Assembly: GCF_958979055.1 (NCBI RefSeq)
Contig: NC_084893.1
Span: 29,604,987 to 29,668,986, forward strand
Reading direction: 5' to 3'
Source of the DNA: Alnus glutinosa
Lineage: Eukaryota; Streptophyta; Magnoliopsida; Fagales; Betulaceae
DNA length: 64,000 nt
Positions 1 to 12,856 of the stretch are shown here, in pieces; position 1 is the stretch's first letter, and each line of letters opens with the position of its first letter. The position numbers and the translations under genes are program-made. The notes under the pieces were generated by a model. The model was not told the origin of the DNA and searched no databases. It was given only the letters and a program-made list of their open reading frames with translations.

Positions 1-812
1 GTGATTTAGCTATTTTCCTTTGGAAACTCCTCTCCTCGGCCAAATTGTTATGCAGGTTTTTCTAATCGTCTCATTTCTATTTGGGTGTTGGCTATTCTTT
101 TTCCTTGTGAAAAACTAGCCATTCCTAAACATGATGCTAGAAGATTTCAGTTATTTGCTTCCATTACCATGGATCTTATTTGGTTTTTTAGAAATAAGTT
201 GATTCATGATGCTGTGTTTCCTTCTGCTGCTAAGGTTCTGCATCAGATTTTGTTCAACTTGGATAAGCATATTTTGGCTTGGAAGGATAGGTCTTCTCCT
301 ACCCTTTGGTTTCCTCCCTTACTTGGCTCTTTTAAATGGAATTTTGATGTTACTATTAGGGGCTCTTTTTCTGTTGCAGCTGCCACCATTTCTGATTCCT
401 CTGGATCCATTATTTTGGTTGCAACCCAACACCTATATTCCTCTAATGTTCTTTTGAGTGAAGATACTGCAAAGCTACTTTGGGTCGTGTTGATTTTACT
501 CTAGAGGAAGACTCTCTGTTGGTGACCTTAGCTATTAACAGTCCTCCTACTTTTTCTTCTTGGTGTTTTTGTAATATTGTTTCAGACATTAGTGTTTTTA
601 TTTCTTCCTTTCAAAGCTAGAAGGCTTTGAAGGTGTCACGTAGTGCCAACTTTAGAGCACATGCTTTAGGTAAGTGGGCCGCTACCAATCATGTTTTTGA
701 TAGCATTCCCAAGGATTCCCTCATTTTCTCTTTCATTCGGATCCAGAGTGGTAAGAACTCTCCCTTGTAACCTCTTTCCCTATTTTATTTAGGAAAAAAA
801 ATAAATAAATAA
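1..812 (+). mobile_element. Decayed LINE (non-LTR) 3' end with RNase H-like domain
   Basis: The frame at 85-504 reads like the C-terminal RVT_3/RNase H-like domain of plant LINE polyproteins: a FKWNFD stretch followed by a serine-rich strand and DSSGSIILVATQ. Similar peptide sense continues to about 700 in other frames (ANFRAHALGKWAA), separated by a frameshift and an in-frame TAG near 618. The region ends in an A-rich AAAT-repeat tail at about 790-825, as expected of a LINE 3' end. The 5' part lies outside the window. It is a dead copy; family recognition is by eye. Confidence 0.7.
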
Positions 813-825
813 ATAAATAAAGAGA

Positions 826-1667
826 AAAATTGACAGGAAAACCTATTACAAATCAACTGCAAAGAAAGCAAGAAGGCACTAAGGAGGATCTATGCTACTG
901 TACATTGGAGAGGAGATCCAATAGCGGGAACGTAAAGTAGAGTTGTGAATGCTGCCAATAAAGCTGGTGGAAGCAACCCATTCTGCTAAGTTGTGAGTAT
1001 GGAAATTCGTGCTCTTCTCAATCTTAAAAGTTGGTCAAGAGCCTGTTTGAGATTGCGTTGATAAATATAAATTTTGCCCATAGAAAAAGTTTGAAAAAGC
1101 TTCATTATTAGGATGTGTTTGGCAGTGCAAGCGGTTTCATAAACGAAAAGTGTGATTTCTAACCAAATCGCATAAGATAAATCGTTTGCAATTGTAATTT
1201 TTTTTTAAAAAAAAAAATGTGATTTGAAAACGATAAAAATTTACATTTTCAGAATATCTGCATTTTTTTGAGACTGCTGCTAATAAAAATGTCAATAGGT
1301 CTCTTTTTTTCTTTTTCTTTTTTTTTTTTTTAAAAAAATTGTAGTGACTGTCATTTATATCTATTTCCATGTATGCCATCCTATCTTCTTTTACGTTTAG
1401 ACAAGTTAGAAGTTTTAGTATATATTTTGAATATAATATTATTTATTTATATTTTTTAGTCTAGATTGATTTGTGTTTTCTTATATAAATCAATAGATTT
1501 ATTTGAATATATCGATTTATTCAACTATAAATAGGGACCTATATATTGTAAACAATCAAGTTATTAAGCATAACATAATTTTTTGGACTTTACCCTATGA
1601 ACGTAATTCATAGACCAAACTACATAAATTCTCTGCGGCTTTCACGATGAAATTCATGTAAGAATGT
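826..1667. other. AT-rich intergenic DNA, no gene seen
   Basis: No credible coding frame is seen. A stretch at about 1112-1240 resembles the ends of small TIR elements found elsewhere in the window (GTGTTTGGCAGTGC, then AT-rich sequence with A and T runs). The only open frame, on the minus strand at 1137-1379, comes from poly-T and is rejected. Confidence 0.5.
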
Positions 1668-2801
1668 TGATGAGTGCCAAAAAGTGCATATTTAGACCCC
1701 CTTAATTTACATTAGTTAAACATTTAGCTTTGTTACTTTCTGATGTTTTGGTTAGTTTTAGTATTTTTGCGTTTTTGCAGGGCAATAAAAGTAAAATGAC
1801 AATTTTCAAGGCAAAAATACATAGAAAAGCTGGATTTTCTGAAGTGCTGAAAAAGTAGATTGATCGACTTTAAAGTAGATCGATCAAAAAGTAGATCGAT
1901 CGAATATTAAGTAGATCAATCGATTATAAAGTCGATCGATCGAATTTTTGCGGATCTGAAATTTCAGAAACCCTAGCTAACTCTATAAATACCATTCTTT
2001 TCTCATTTTTAGAGGAGGAGGCCGCTTGGGAGCGCCCTAGGCGCCATTCTCACTGTAGTTTAGGGTTTTCAGTGTAGATTTTGTCTTCGAACTTCAAATC
2101 TTTGTAAGTTTCTTTGATTTTAATGCATCCTTGCTGTTTATTTATGCTTTCTTTTGTTATGGGTAGCTAATATTTTTGTTTAGGGTTGAGGATGAAACCT
2201 CACCATTGAATAGAAACTGAGTTTCATTGCTTGTTTATGCTATTTAAGTTTATGGACTTTAATTTCTCATGGTTCTACTCCAATTTTTGAGATTATTATT
2301 GGATATCTCTTGTGATTTTCGGATACAAGTGATGATTTGATATAGTTTTATTAAATTGATGGCTTGGGTTTTCATGTATGTTGGATATTCATTGTGTTTC
2401 ATTCTATGGATACATTTGATGATTTAGTTGAAACTAGATATCTTTTGTGATTTGTGGAAGAATGGATTCATTGAATGATTTAAACAATTTTTGAAGCAAA
2501 AGTAGAGCATACCTAAGATTTGTATGTGAGAACCTCAAAATATGTGTGATTGGCATGAGATTAGGTTGTTGTGATTTGGTTAGTGTGGATTCCAAAACCC
2601 TAGACCCCTTTATTTTCATTAATTTTGTTTATGTTTTCTTTTATCAAAAAACCCCTAAATTTGGAACTAGGTTAAAATAGGATTAGTTTGAATAGAGATT
2701 AATTTTCACAACACAATTCCCTGTGGGATCGACTCGCACTTGCATAACACTATATTGCAAAACGATTCGTGCACTTGCGAGTAATTATAATTTGCACAAC
2801 A
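1668..2801 (+). mobile_element. Solo LTR with 5-bp TSD AATGT
   Basis: The element begins TGATGAGTGCC and ends TTTGCACAACA (TG...CA). It is flanked by AATGT at 1663-1667 and AATGT at 2802-2806, a perfect 5-bp target-site duplication. A TATA-like CTATAAATA lies at about 1982, as in an LTR promoter. Degenerate copies of GTAGATCGATCGA occur at 1855-1950. No internal domain or second LTR is present, so this is a solo LTR from intra-element recombination. Its ends resemble those of the LTR-like block at 34704-36168, including the shared GTGCACTTGCGAG near the 3' end. Lineage not assigned. Confidence 0.88.
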
Positions 2802-2828
2802 AATGTCTCATATGAAAATTGTTTAGAC

Positions 2829-4094
2829 TAGAGGTGTAATTCCGGACCAGTTATAACCGGCTGAAAAACCGGCTCCGGGTAACCGGAAAACCGGTTTGGT
2901 ACCCGGTTATTTATAACCGGGCACCCGGAGCTGGTTCCGGTTATAACATTTTCAAAAACCCGGTTATAACCAAGAAACCTGGTGTATATATATATATATA
3001 TATAATAATAAAATATTAAAAATACATATCAAATTTTTGTTAATATGACTGTCCCATAGGCTCAACCTCTGATGGTCATACACATCATATACATATATCC
3101 ATCAGTCGTAATCCAAACAATTATATATTATATGTTCAGAGAGCAATAGAGAGAGGGAGATTCATACCTTGTGCCATTTTCTTCTTAGTGATGTTGCTGA
3201 CAGGCCTCAATGTGGTAGAACAGTTATGAAATCCATAAAGTGTTTTAAGAACAGTTGTGAAATCCATTCAGGAATTCAAGAATTAAGGATAAGTCAGCAG
3301 AGCTGAATGGTCAGAAGTCCAAGATCAGGTCAGCTGTTTACAATAAGATTAACATTCCTTACTCAAAGTGTTTTAAGAACAGTTGTCAAATCCATCCAGG
3401 AATTCAAGAATTAAGGATAAGTCAATGAGTAGAGCTAAATGAAATGGTCAAAAATCCAAGATCAGGCCGGCTAGATACAATAAGACCAACAGTCAAATCC
3501 ATGTAAAAGAAGGTTATAATATTTCACGGAATTGAAGCTAAATAACGTTATTTGCAATCAAACACAAGGCTCAGATCTTAATAATATCTCCTAAATTTAA
3601 GACCAAATCAAACCCAACTTCACAACTCATAGGACCCAAATGAAATGGTTTAATTGTCAACTCAGTCCAAAAAAAAAATATATATATATATATATATATT
3701 TTAGGCCCAGCCAAAGAAACATAAGATTCCAGGAATGCAAGTAAAGATTGAAGAAGAAACCAAGCATTTCAAAGGAGAAAGAGAGAGCGAGGAAATGCTG
3801 ATGTATTTCATAGAGACCAAGGGAGTGTTTGAGAGGGAAACTTGCCATCTGAGAGGACTCCTCTGATTACAAAAGTCTCTTTTTTAAAAAAATAAATAAA
3901 TAATAAAAAAAAAAATCATATCCTGTCTAAATAACCGAGTACCACCTGGGATAACCGGATAACCGCTCGATAACCGGGGTCCCCGATTAACCAGGGTGCC
4001 GGTTTCGGAGCCGGTTATTGAATTTCAATAACCGGGGACCCTGGAGCCGGTTCCTGGTTATTAGCCAATAACCGGCTCCAGGTTTACACTCCTA
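2829..4094. mobile_element. Non-autonomous hAT element with 8-bp TSD
   Basis: The left end is TAGAGGTGTAATTCCGG. The right end, read inverted, is TAGGAGTGTAAACCTGG. The 8-bp sequence GTTTAGAC is duplicated exactly at 2821-2828 and 4095-4102. Both subterminal regions are rich in AACCGG/CCGGTT repeats (2850-2965 and 3930-4080). The interior carries a direct repeat of roughly 120 bp (about 3236-3355 and 3363-3488) and a short TA run near 2985. There is no transposase frame. An 8-bp duplication with TAGRGGTGT-type ends is diagnostic of plant hAT elements. Confidence 0.92.
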
Positions 4095-4279
4095 GTTTAG
4101 ACGTGAACGTGCCTAGGCCTTCTGCTTTCAGCCTCTTTTTAGAATGGCTTTGGTGTTGTGCGGGTTTACTTGTCCCTTTGCAATCACGTGAGTATCGTTA
4201 CTAGGCCTATTTAGGCCTGGGCTGGTTACTCCATTGGATTGTTAGCCCCTTCAATGGACTAACCAAACTCAAGCCCTAA

Positions 4280-4459
4280 TGTGATGTCCCGAATATTATT
4301 TGATCATTTTAAGAATAAATTTAATGGATAAATAACTACAATTAATTTGATGACTAGAAAATATAATAAGACATGCAGAGAATATTTTATGGTCCAAAAA
4401 AATAAATTATCTAAGAGAAAGAAATGAGAAAATGAATTAGAAAATGAATAAAAGAAGAA

Positions 4460-4545
<86 letters not shown>

Positions 4546-6995
4546 GGCGCATCCGGACGGCCCTTCTTGGGCGCACGTCCGCAAGTGGACGCGCGTCCAG
4601 ACGGGGCCCGCATTAAAGTGGGAAGAAAGCCCATTTCTCTTGGCAGCTCTGAATTTCTTCCCTTTTTCTCTACGTTTTTTCACCTAAAAATCTTGATATT
4701 TTGAAATCCAACCGTCCAATCTTAGATCCGACTTCGGTAATGTAATCCTCGAAGCTCGATCTACGTTTTGAGGTAAATCGTTAAACTCGCATTTTTTGAG
4801 ATTTTTAATAAATCTTGTAGAAATGAGTTTAACTTAGTGTTTTCTTTAAATTTTGTGTGGTTTGGAGTTGCTATGAGCTTTCTGAGCATTTGGTTTTGGC
4901 TTGACGAATTTTTGATAAATTTTTCATAAACCCTAATTTTTTGGTATTTTGTTAAAGTGTTATTTTGGTGTGATTAACCCTAAGTAATGCTTATGGGTTA
5001 ACAATATTGTGTTTAAGAAAGGGATTAGAAATTATGAAGAAATATTTAGGAATTTTAGGGTTTTATGGGTAAATTAGTAATGTAGCTTTTGAGCGATTCA
5101 AAATGCTACTTAGAGTAATTATTGATTAGAATACTAAATGATACAGTGTATTGTATTTTTAACGGCACTTTGCGGTTGAACTTAGAGTCGTTTGGAATTA
5201 GGAGTACAAGCGATTTGAGGTGAGTATTATACTCACTAAGAAAACATATTTTTATATATTATAGATTTGTAAAATATATATTATTTTATAATTCCAAACC
5301 GACCATATGATGAATTATATGCTTTGGATAATTTGAATAGTTTTGATTATGTTCAAATTCAATGATGTTTAAGAAATGATGCATGAGTGAAGAGTGTTGA
5401 ATTGATTTAAAGTGTTTGAGTGTATGCTGCGGTTGAGATTTAAATTATGCAAAATTGTTTGAGAACATGTCATGTTGAAACTGTTTATATTTTATGAAGA
5501 AACTATGATTTGAATAATTTCAAAGTCTTTGATGAAATGTTGGATGGTTTAGTTTTAAAAGAACATGATTTAGTAAAAGCATGATTTTACAGCATGATAC
5601 AGTAGTGAAACATATACTGATCAGGCACAAAGCATAGAGCATGTAATATAGAGCATACATACAACAGCAGCAGAACACAGTAAACACAGTAAAACAGCAG
5701 TAAACACAGTTAAATAGCAGTTATCAGCATTGTGGGGGACCCAAGCCCCAATAAACCAGTTTCAAGCACGGCATATATAGCATTGTTTATGAGTGTAATG
5801 TTTTTATGCTATGAGTAGTTTTACTAGACCTGTTGGTATGCATAAGAGTCTTAAATGAAAAGAGCTTATACATATTTCTATAGGATGGTTGCATGTGTTT
5901 AAAAAAACATTGAACTTGGATGTACATGGATTCATGATTACCCAGGTGTGAGTAATGGCATGTCTATAAGTAAGAAGGTTGACTGTTATTGCTCTTCAAG
6001 AAAGATGTGTTAGCATAATAGAGTTTTACTCCAGTGCTCACATGATCTATAGACGTTCAAAGCATAAAGCTGAAATACGATTAAAGATAGCGTTGCGAGT
6101 ATTATGTTGAAGGATAATATCCTAGTATGAAAGAGTAAGATGTCATGTTTTCTCGCTTAAGACTTATGTGTAGACGTGATATCTGTAATGGAGTGATCGT
6201 GTGCACATATGTCTGAGCCACCATTCAAAAATATTCTTACCGAGGGGTTCACATGTAGAAACTTCTAAGAAGTAGACTGAAACTTCTACATATGTTCACA
6301 GCTATATAGTATGTTTTAAATGTTTTCTGGATAGTCAGTGTTTACTGTATTAGCTATTGGTAAATTGTGGTTGATATAGTGCTCGCATGACTTTAAATAA
6401 ATGAAATGTTAGTTCTTTGTGAAAACTCAGTTAGTTTAATATCACTGAGATCTTAGTATGTTTTATACTGAGACGGTAGACTCATTCTTTCACCTATGCA
6501 GATGTGGATACCACCACAACCATGTAGATGATGCTCTTATGATTGCAGGTACTCCTGAGGCGGATGATGATCCGGTAGCATTCTATTTGGGTTACTACAA
6601 TTGAAGCCTGTAGCGACAGTCATAGTGGGATGGACTATGATGTCCTTATTTTGAGTACTTTTGTTTATGGCTTGTGACATATATGTCACATATTCTTATG
6701 TGTAAGTCATTCTTTTGTAATAGTTATATGTTGTTAAGCCTCCAATAATTAGACTTATGTTATGGCTTACTTTTTTGGTATAGACAACATGTTTATTTAT
6801 AGTTATGCTTTACCGTTATATCTGATGGTATCATGATGTATTCCGCTATAGATATAACTCTATTTATCAGGTGCATGTTATGGGGCATGTGTCATATGTT
6901 GGTTGAGCGACATATAGTCATGCCATTGTAATGACTTGTTTTACGTTTGTGTATATATATATAAAACAAAAAAAAAAAAAAAAAGGGTCGTCACA
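4280..6995 (+). mobile_element. Long solo LTR (2.7 kb) with 5-bp TSD CCTAA
   Basis: The element starts TGTGATGTCCCGAA and ends GGGTCGTCACA. The terminal TGTGA/TCACA is inverted, and CCTAA is duplicated exactly at 4275-4279 and 6996-7000. No gag or pol frame occurs inside and the ends are not repeated internally, so this is a single long LTR. It contains an (AT)n tract, a GC-rich patch at 4544-4620 and CAGTAAACACAG repeats at about 5660-5730. Long LTRs with this kind of end are common in Tekay/Del-type chromoviruses; that lineage assignment is inference. Confidence 0.88.
4464..4541. repeat. (AT)n microsatellite
   Basis: About 39 uninterrupted AT dinucleotides inside the long solo LTR. It generates spurious tyrosine/isoleucine frames on the minus strand. 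Confidence 0.98.
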
Positions 6996-7082
6996 CCTAA
7001 TAGGTGGATTTTCGGTGTATTACTATCCATATATATATATAGCCAAAGTGCTATATCAATACCATTATGCATAAAATTTCGC

Positions 7083-7240
7083 GTAATGTTAAAAGGAAGA
7101 CTCGTATTCTCTCAAAATTAATGTGGCTTTTAAAATTATTATTGGATTAAAATTTAATATTAATCTATCACACGTCTAACGCTGATTTTAAAAGTCACAT
7201 TAATTTTGAGAGGACATAAAAGTATTATTTTTAGCATTAC
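7083..7240. mobile_element. Palindromic MITE
   Basis: The arms GTAATGTTAAAA...CTCTCAAAATTAATGTG and CACATTAATTTTGAGAG...TTAGCATTAC are inverted copies around an AT-rich centre. No clear target-site duplication was found, so the outer edges are approximate. Confidence 0.65.
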
Positions 7241-7257
7241 AATAAAATGTATCTCCA

Positions 7258-7675
7258 CATTTCCTTTTAGGTCTCAATAATGCACTGAGCAATCTGGCGA
7301 GTTCCAAAGACTGCAATGTGGCCTCATTGCCGAAAAAAGCAGAGGAGCGGTTGTATAAAGATGAAACGAAAGATAAGGTCCAATGTCAAAAGGATCTCAA
7401 CGATTGTTTGATACCAATACGCAATATATAGCATGGAGTTGAGTCAAAGCAGTTACGTTGCCGGTTTACACGACAGAGAGATGATCATATACGAGGTTCT
7501 GTTTTCACTATTATCGTGCTCAATCCACCAAATTTGGCATGTAAATATGTCGTTTAAACCTATGACAACTGTACGGATTGAAAAATAATGTTGGAAAATT
7601 TTCTCTAAAAATTAATCAGTTCCATAAAAAGATTTCCCTTTGAAATGGACAATTCCTACCACTTTCCACTATAAA
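7258..7675 (+). promoter_or_regulatory. Upstream region and TATA box of subtilase copy 1
   Basis: TATAAA lies at 7670-7675 within CCACTATAAAGGTGACC, 95 bp before the ATG. Copy 2 has almost the same sequence at the same distance (12857-12862), and copy 3 has a close variant (22478-22483). The block 7258-7540 is also visibly homologous to 22105-22380 upstream of copy 3, so the duplication that made the cluster carried several hundred bases of promoter. No equivalent distal block is seen before copy 2. Confidence 0.7.
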
Positions 7676-7770
7676 GGTGACCAGATTTTTGTCTTCCAAA
7701 CACAAGCCGAAACAGAGTTTCAAAAACAGGGGATCCCAGAGCCTCTGTTCTTCCCCTGCTCTCAATACAA

Positions 7771-10700
7771 ATGAAAGCAATGGGTCTCTCAATTCTTCCT
7801 CCCATGCTGCTTTCATTTGTTATTTTTTCTCTGTTACATACGCCCACGCTTGCCGTTAAAAAGGTAAGCACATTTTGCTTTCTGTTCTCTAGTTATGAAA
7901 ATGTTGATATTTTTATTCAAGTGGATGACTTTGAAGTTCCAATGAATTTCATTACAATGGGCATTCGATAGAGTTCTATAAATGTTCCACTAATGGCCTA
8001 AATTTTATATTTTGCTGCAGTCTTATGTAGTGTACTTGGGAGGACATTCGCATGCCCTAGAGGCTTCATTGGATGAACTCGACAGTGTGACGAATTCTCA
8101 TTATGATTTGCTTGGATCAGTGGTAGGAAGGTATAGAATTTGTTAACATGTTCTGCATAATTTCTGTTCTTTGTGGTTCGTATTGAATAAGAATGTCAAC
8201 TTTGATATTTTTAAATTTCTTCCACAGCCCTGAGAAGGCTAAGGATGCAATCTTCTACTCATATAGAAGAAATATTAATGGCTTTGCCGCAAATCTCGAG
8301 GAGGAGGAAGCAGCAGAGATTGCAAGTGAGGAATGCTGCTTATAAGTTTCTCTGAATCTTTTAATAAACGATTGACCGACCTCTTTTCATTTGTTCTGTT
8401 TTTCTCTGTTTCTGCCTTTGCTGCATCCTAAGTTTATGCCAGTTAGGACCATGGCTGAGAATGGCTTTTCTTTTTTCTGTTTTTTCACTTGCAGAGAATC
8501 CAAATGTCCTATCAGTTTTCGAAAACCAGCCAAGAAAACTGCACACAACACGATCATGGGATTTTCTTGGACTTGAGAAAGGTGGAAAAATTCGTGCCAG
8601 TTCGATATGGAAAAAAGCAAGGTTTGGTGAAGATACAATCATTGGAAACCTCGATACCGGTGTGTTCATATTCTTTCTCGATCGAGTTTATTAAGGCTTA
8701 AAATCAAATTTACATGGAACGATTTGGATACAAGATTTGATTGCTTTTTCTTTCACGAAGAATGACGGAAATTTCAAATGTTGCATGGGTTTTTGCAATT
8801 AGATTTGATGTATAATTTGTTTTTAACCCAACCTATTTCTTTCTCAAACAGATCGAGATAACTTGTCGAGAATATAAATTAAATGATAAAATTTAATTTT
8901 TTTTTTATTACTCTTAACATTTTCTTGGTGGACGTTCATTTCAAATGGGGTTGTGCTAGGCGTTTGGCCGGAATCGAAGAGCTTCAGCGATGAAGGATTG
9001 GGTCCCGTCCCGTCGAGGTGGCGTGGTGTCTGTGAAAAAGGCTACAAAGACGGTTTGCATTGCAACAGGTCCGTTGTTTTCTTTTCTCTAATAAATATTG
9101 CATATAAATTGTTTTTCAGAGTGCATGTATTGACATTGTTTCCAATTGTTATGCAAGCAGGAAGGTGATCGGAGTAAGGTACTTTAACCAAGGATTTTCG
9201 GCAGGTACAGGGGTTCATCTTAACAAATCCTATAACACTGCTCGTGACCAAGATGGCCATGGAACCCATACCTTATCTACTGCCGGCGGTAACTTTGTGG
9301 CCGGAGCTAGTGTTTTTGGGAATGGCAATGGCACTGCCAAGGGTGGATCACCAAAAGCCCGTGTGGCTGCCTACAAGGTCTGCTGGAGTGTATCCAATAC
9401 CAGTTCTTGTTTTGACGCGGATCTAATGGCTGCCTTTGAAGCTGCAATAACTGATGGTGTTGATGTGCTTTCTGTTTCTGTGGGTGGCGGCCCCACTGAA
9501 TTTTTCAATGATGGGATGTCAATAGGTGCCTTCCATGCTGTTAAGCATGGCATTGTTGTTGTTTGCTCCGCCGGAAATGATGGACCAACTCCGGGGTCAG
9601 CAACCAACCTGGCACCATGGATATTCACAGTCGGAGCTAGTACGATTGACCGGGAGTTTGCTAGTTATGCTGCTCTTGGCAACAGGCAACACCTCAAGGT
9701 ATTCCTTTTCTTTTACTCGATCTTAACTCTCGCCGTCCGTCCGTCCATTACATGGAAAGGAATTGCTCTGACATTCCTAATTTTCATCGCCAGGGAACAA
9801 GTCTTTCAGGAGCCTTGAAACCTGCTAAGTTCTACCCATTGATCAGTTCTGTCGATGCCAAAGCTCCTAATGCAACCGCTGAGGCTGCGTAAGCGCACAG
9901 AACTCTTATAGTTTTGTTTCATCAAACATATATGATTAAATTAATTTCTAAGTTCCTTTTTTGTTTTTATTTTTGTCTTTTAAATTCCCTTGTAGTCAGC
10001 TTTGTCAGGCAGGAGGCCTTGATCCCCAGAAGGTGAAAGGAAAGATTTTGGCGTGTCTTCGAGGGATAAATGCAAGAGTTGATAAGGCCCGTCAGGCCTT
10101 TTTGGCAGGTGCTGTGGGTATGATATTGGCTAATGCTGAGAGCAATGGGAATGAAATTATAGCCGATTCTCATGTGCTCCCTGCTACACATATCAATTAC
10201 TCCGATGGCCAACAACTCTTTGCTTACATTAAGAGAAGCAAGTATATATTCTTCCACTTAAACTTTTTACAATCTCTTCAACTCAAAATTATTTGTAGCA
10301 ACTTACAGTTGATGTAATATTATATTGTATGCATTAATAGGAACCCTACGGCTTACATTACTCCTGTAAAGACCGAATTGGGAACAAAGCCATCTCCATT
10401 TATGGCTTCATTCTCATCCAGGGGGCCTAGTTTGATTGAGCCAAAAATCCTCAAGGTCTACTAAGCATTTCAATCATCTCAAATTTCCCCTGTTTCATAT
10501 TTCGGATTTCATACAAAAATTTCCTTTTTTGTATTAATTGCAGCCTGATATCACAGCACCAGGGGTGAACATACTTGCTGCCTACACCGAAGCAACAAGC
10601 CCAACTGATGACGATTCTGACAAACGTCGTGTTCCTTACAATATAATCTCTGGAACTTCCATGTCCTGCCCTCATGTTTCCGGCATTGTCGGCCTCCTCA

Positions 10701-11399
10701 AAACGCTCCACCCTGACTGGAGCCCGGCAGCAATCAAATCCGCAATCATGACCACCGGTAGAAATTAACATCCTCCGATCCATCTCTTAACTTCATCATG
10801 ACAATCTTTCCTTCTCTCTTAAAGCTCTAATCTATTATCTATTTTCTATTTTGTTTCCAGCAACAATCCGAGATAACAACAAGGGAACAATATTGGACTC
10901 GGCCAATAATCTCAAAGCCACACCATTTGCGTATGGGGCAGGACACGTGCAACCAAACCATGCAGCCGACCCTGGACTGATCTATGATCTGACCGTTAAT
11001 GATTACTTGAACTTCTTATGCGCTCGTGGCTACAACCAGACCAAGATCAGAATCTTTTCGGGCGGGGCGTATGCATGTCCCAAGTCTTTCAAACTGGAAG
11101 ACTTCAATTACCCTACAATCGCAGTTCCTAGTCTCCCTGCAAGTCAAGTGACTGTTACTAGAACAGTAACTAACGTTGGTTCTCCTAACACCTCGTACCA
11201 AGTTCATGTCAACGCACCTGCCGGAGTTTTGGTCTCGGTCGTACCTACAACATTGAACTTCAGGGCAGTCGGTGAAAAGCAGACCTTCAAGGTTACTTTG
11301 AAGCCCAATGGTAAGAGTACTATTAAGGACTATGTTTTTGGGGAGTTGTTTTGGTCAGATGGCACGCACGTTGTGAGGAGTCGTATTGCAGTGAGCTGA
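7771..11399 (+). CDS. Subtilisin-like protease, SBT5/AIR3-like, tandem copy 1
   Basis: A serine endopeptidase of the plant subtilase family (S8A), predicted to be secreted. Eleven exons: 7771-7863, 8021-8130, 8228-8325, 8495-8659, 8960-9068, 9161-9698, 9794-9888, 9996-10241, 10341-10455, 10544-10757, 10861-11399. All junctions are GT-AG and join in frame to 773 aa with no internal stop. Residues 1-28 are a signal peptide ([11 protein letters not shown] then a hydrophobic run). The I9 propeptide runs from about YVVYLGG to [11 protein letters not shown]. The catalytic residues are Asp154 (DTGVWPES), His225 (DGHGTH) and Ser562 (SGTSMSCP), with oxyanion Asn331 (SAGNDGP). A PA domain is inserted at about 360-460, and a C-terminal Fn3-like domain contains [11 protein letters not shown]. 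Length and motif order match intact plant subtilases. An AATAAA lies at 11501. First of three tandem copies. The natural substrate is unknown. Confidence 0.95.
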
Positions 11400-12561
11400 T
11401 CTTCTAACTAGAAGTGAAGTGAAGTGAAGTGAAGTTGTTTGACCCTTCCCCTTCTTTTTCTTTTTATTATTATTTTTTTGGGCCGAAAATGAAAACAGAA
11501 AATAAATTTCCCAAAGCCACTTTCACACTCAATGCCTATCTCTTGAAGCCGACAATAAGCATTCTTATGTATGTACATTATAATCTATCTAAATCAAATA
11601 TTAAAGCTTGTTTAATTCTCAGTGATTCTTGAGTTGTCTATTACAATCAATTTAAGGGGACAGAATGATAAAATGGTCATACTTGGAGGCCTTCCCATTT
11701 TATCTTCACAAGCTCAATTTTTTATTAGTTCTTTTAAAAAACCATTTGCTTCTCATATTCTAATTAAACATTCATAAGTCATATTCATGTGTTTCTTACA
11801 TGTTAAGATACACATGTTTTTTTCTTCTTCTTTTTTTCTTTTAATCAACTTCTCAAGTTTCTAGCCGATAACATGGACGTATGATTTCACGGTGTATATG
11901 GTGCAATGTTATTTAAATTTTTTAAATAACATGCATGGCAACATATATACTATAAACTCTGCAAAATCGAATATGGACCATAAAATAAGTATTCTCATAG
12001 CTGAGAAGCGTGGAAGGGGCGAGTACCACCCTCATAAGATTTATGAATTATGAATGGATGAACTCAAGCCAACCCAATGCATTGAATGGCTAACCACAAT
12101 TATGTGGGGATAGGATCCTCTATGGCTCTATGTTTCAAAGTAAAATTGAGAGTAATTATTTTATTTGGACCAAGAAATAATTTATTTCCATTTTATTATT
12201 TAAAATGGAGAAGATCCTGATCCAATTATGCGTCGTGACCTAAACTTCACATCAAAAAAAAAGGGAAAAAATTTGTTAATTTGAAGCATAATTGGCCTTG
12301 ACAATCAATATAAAAATGAACCTATTGGGTTACCACACCATACTAAAAATATTGGGTTAAAAAAAATTAGAAATATGTACAGCTGCTTGTAATTCCCTCA
12401 AAGCTCAATACAAGCTGAATTTCTTCTAAGTATAACCCTTCACAGAGGGAGTCTTGTTTGTCAACTTTTATTACATCTCTCAATTCTCCTTCCTCTCCAA
12501 TTAGGCATTTTATCAAACAACTTGAGAAAGAGATGTTAGAATTGATAAGAAGGAGCCTTAG

Positions 12562-12609
<48 letters not shown>

Positions 12610-12850
12610 AAGAAGAAGAAGAAGAAGAAGTTAACAAACCGGCCTGACAGGGAGAGATTAACGATTATTGCGGCAAGAGGGTTAAGAGCTTTGTGTGTTT
12701 TACGAGTTGCGATTTTACCAAACATTTAACTATATTTCTAAAAATAACATTTTTAATTAACACATTTTTAAACTACTATTATTTTAAATCGTACATTTTT
12801 TAAACATTAAATCAAAACGGACCCTAAATCCATAGATTCTTAGTTGTACA
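11400..12850. other. Intergenic spacer between subtilase copies 1 and 2
   Basis: No gene is seen. It contains the 3' UTR of copy 1, AT-rich DNA, a poly-A run at about 12557-12594 followed by GAA repeats, and at about 12690-12830 a fragment like the ends of other small TIR elements here (GCGATTTTACCAAACATTTAAC, compare 14580-14660). Confidence 0.55.
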
Positions 12851-12856
12851 TTCCAC

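Noticed and set aside
4304-4683. Two 90-aa minus-strand frames rich in Tyr/Ile
   Set aside because: They are translations of the (AT)n tract inside the solo LTR.
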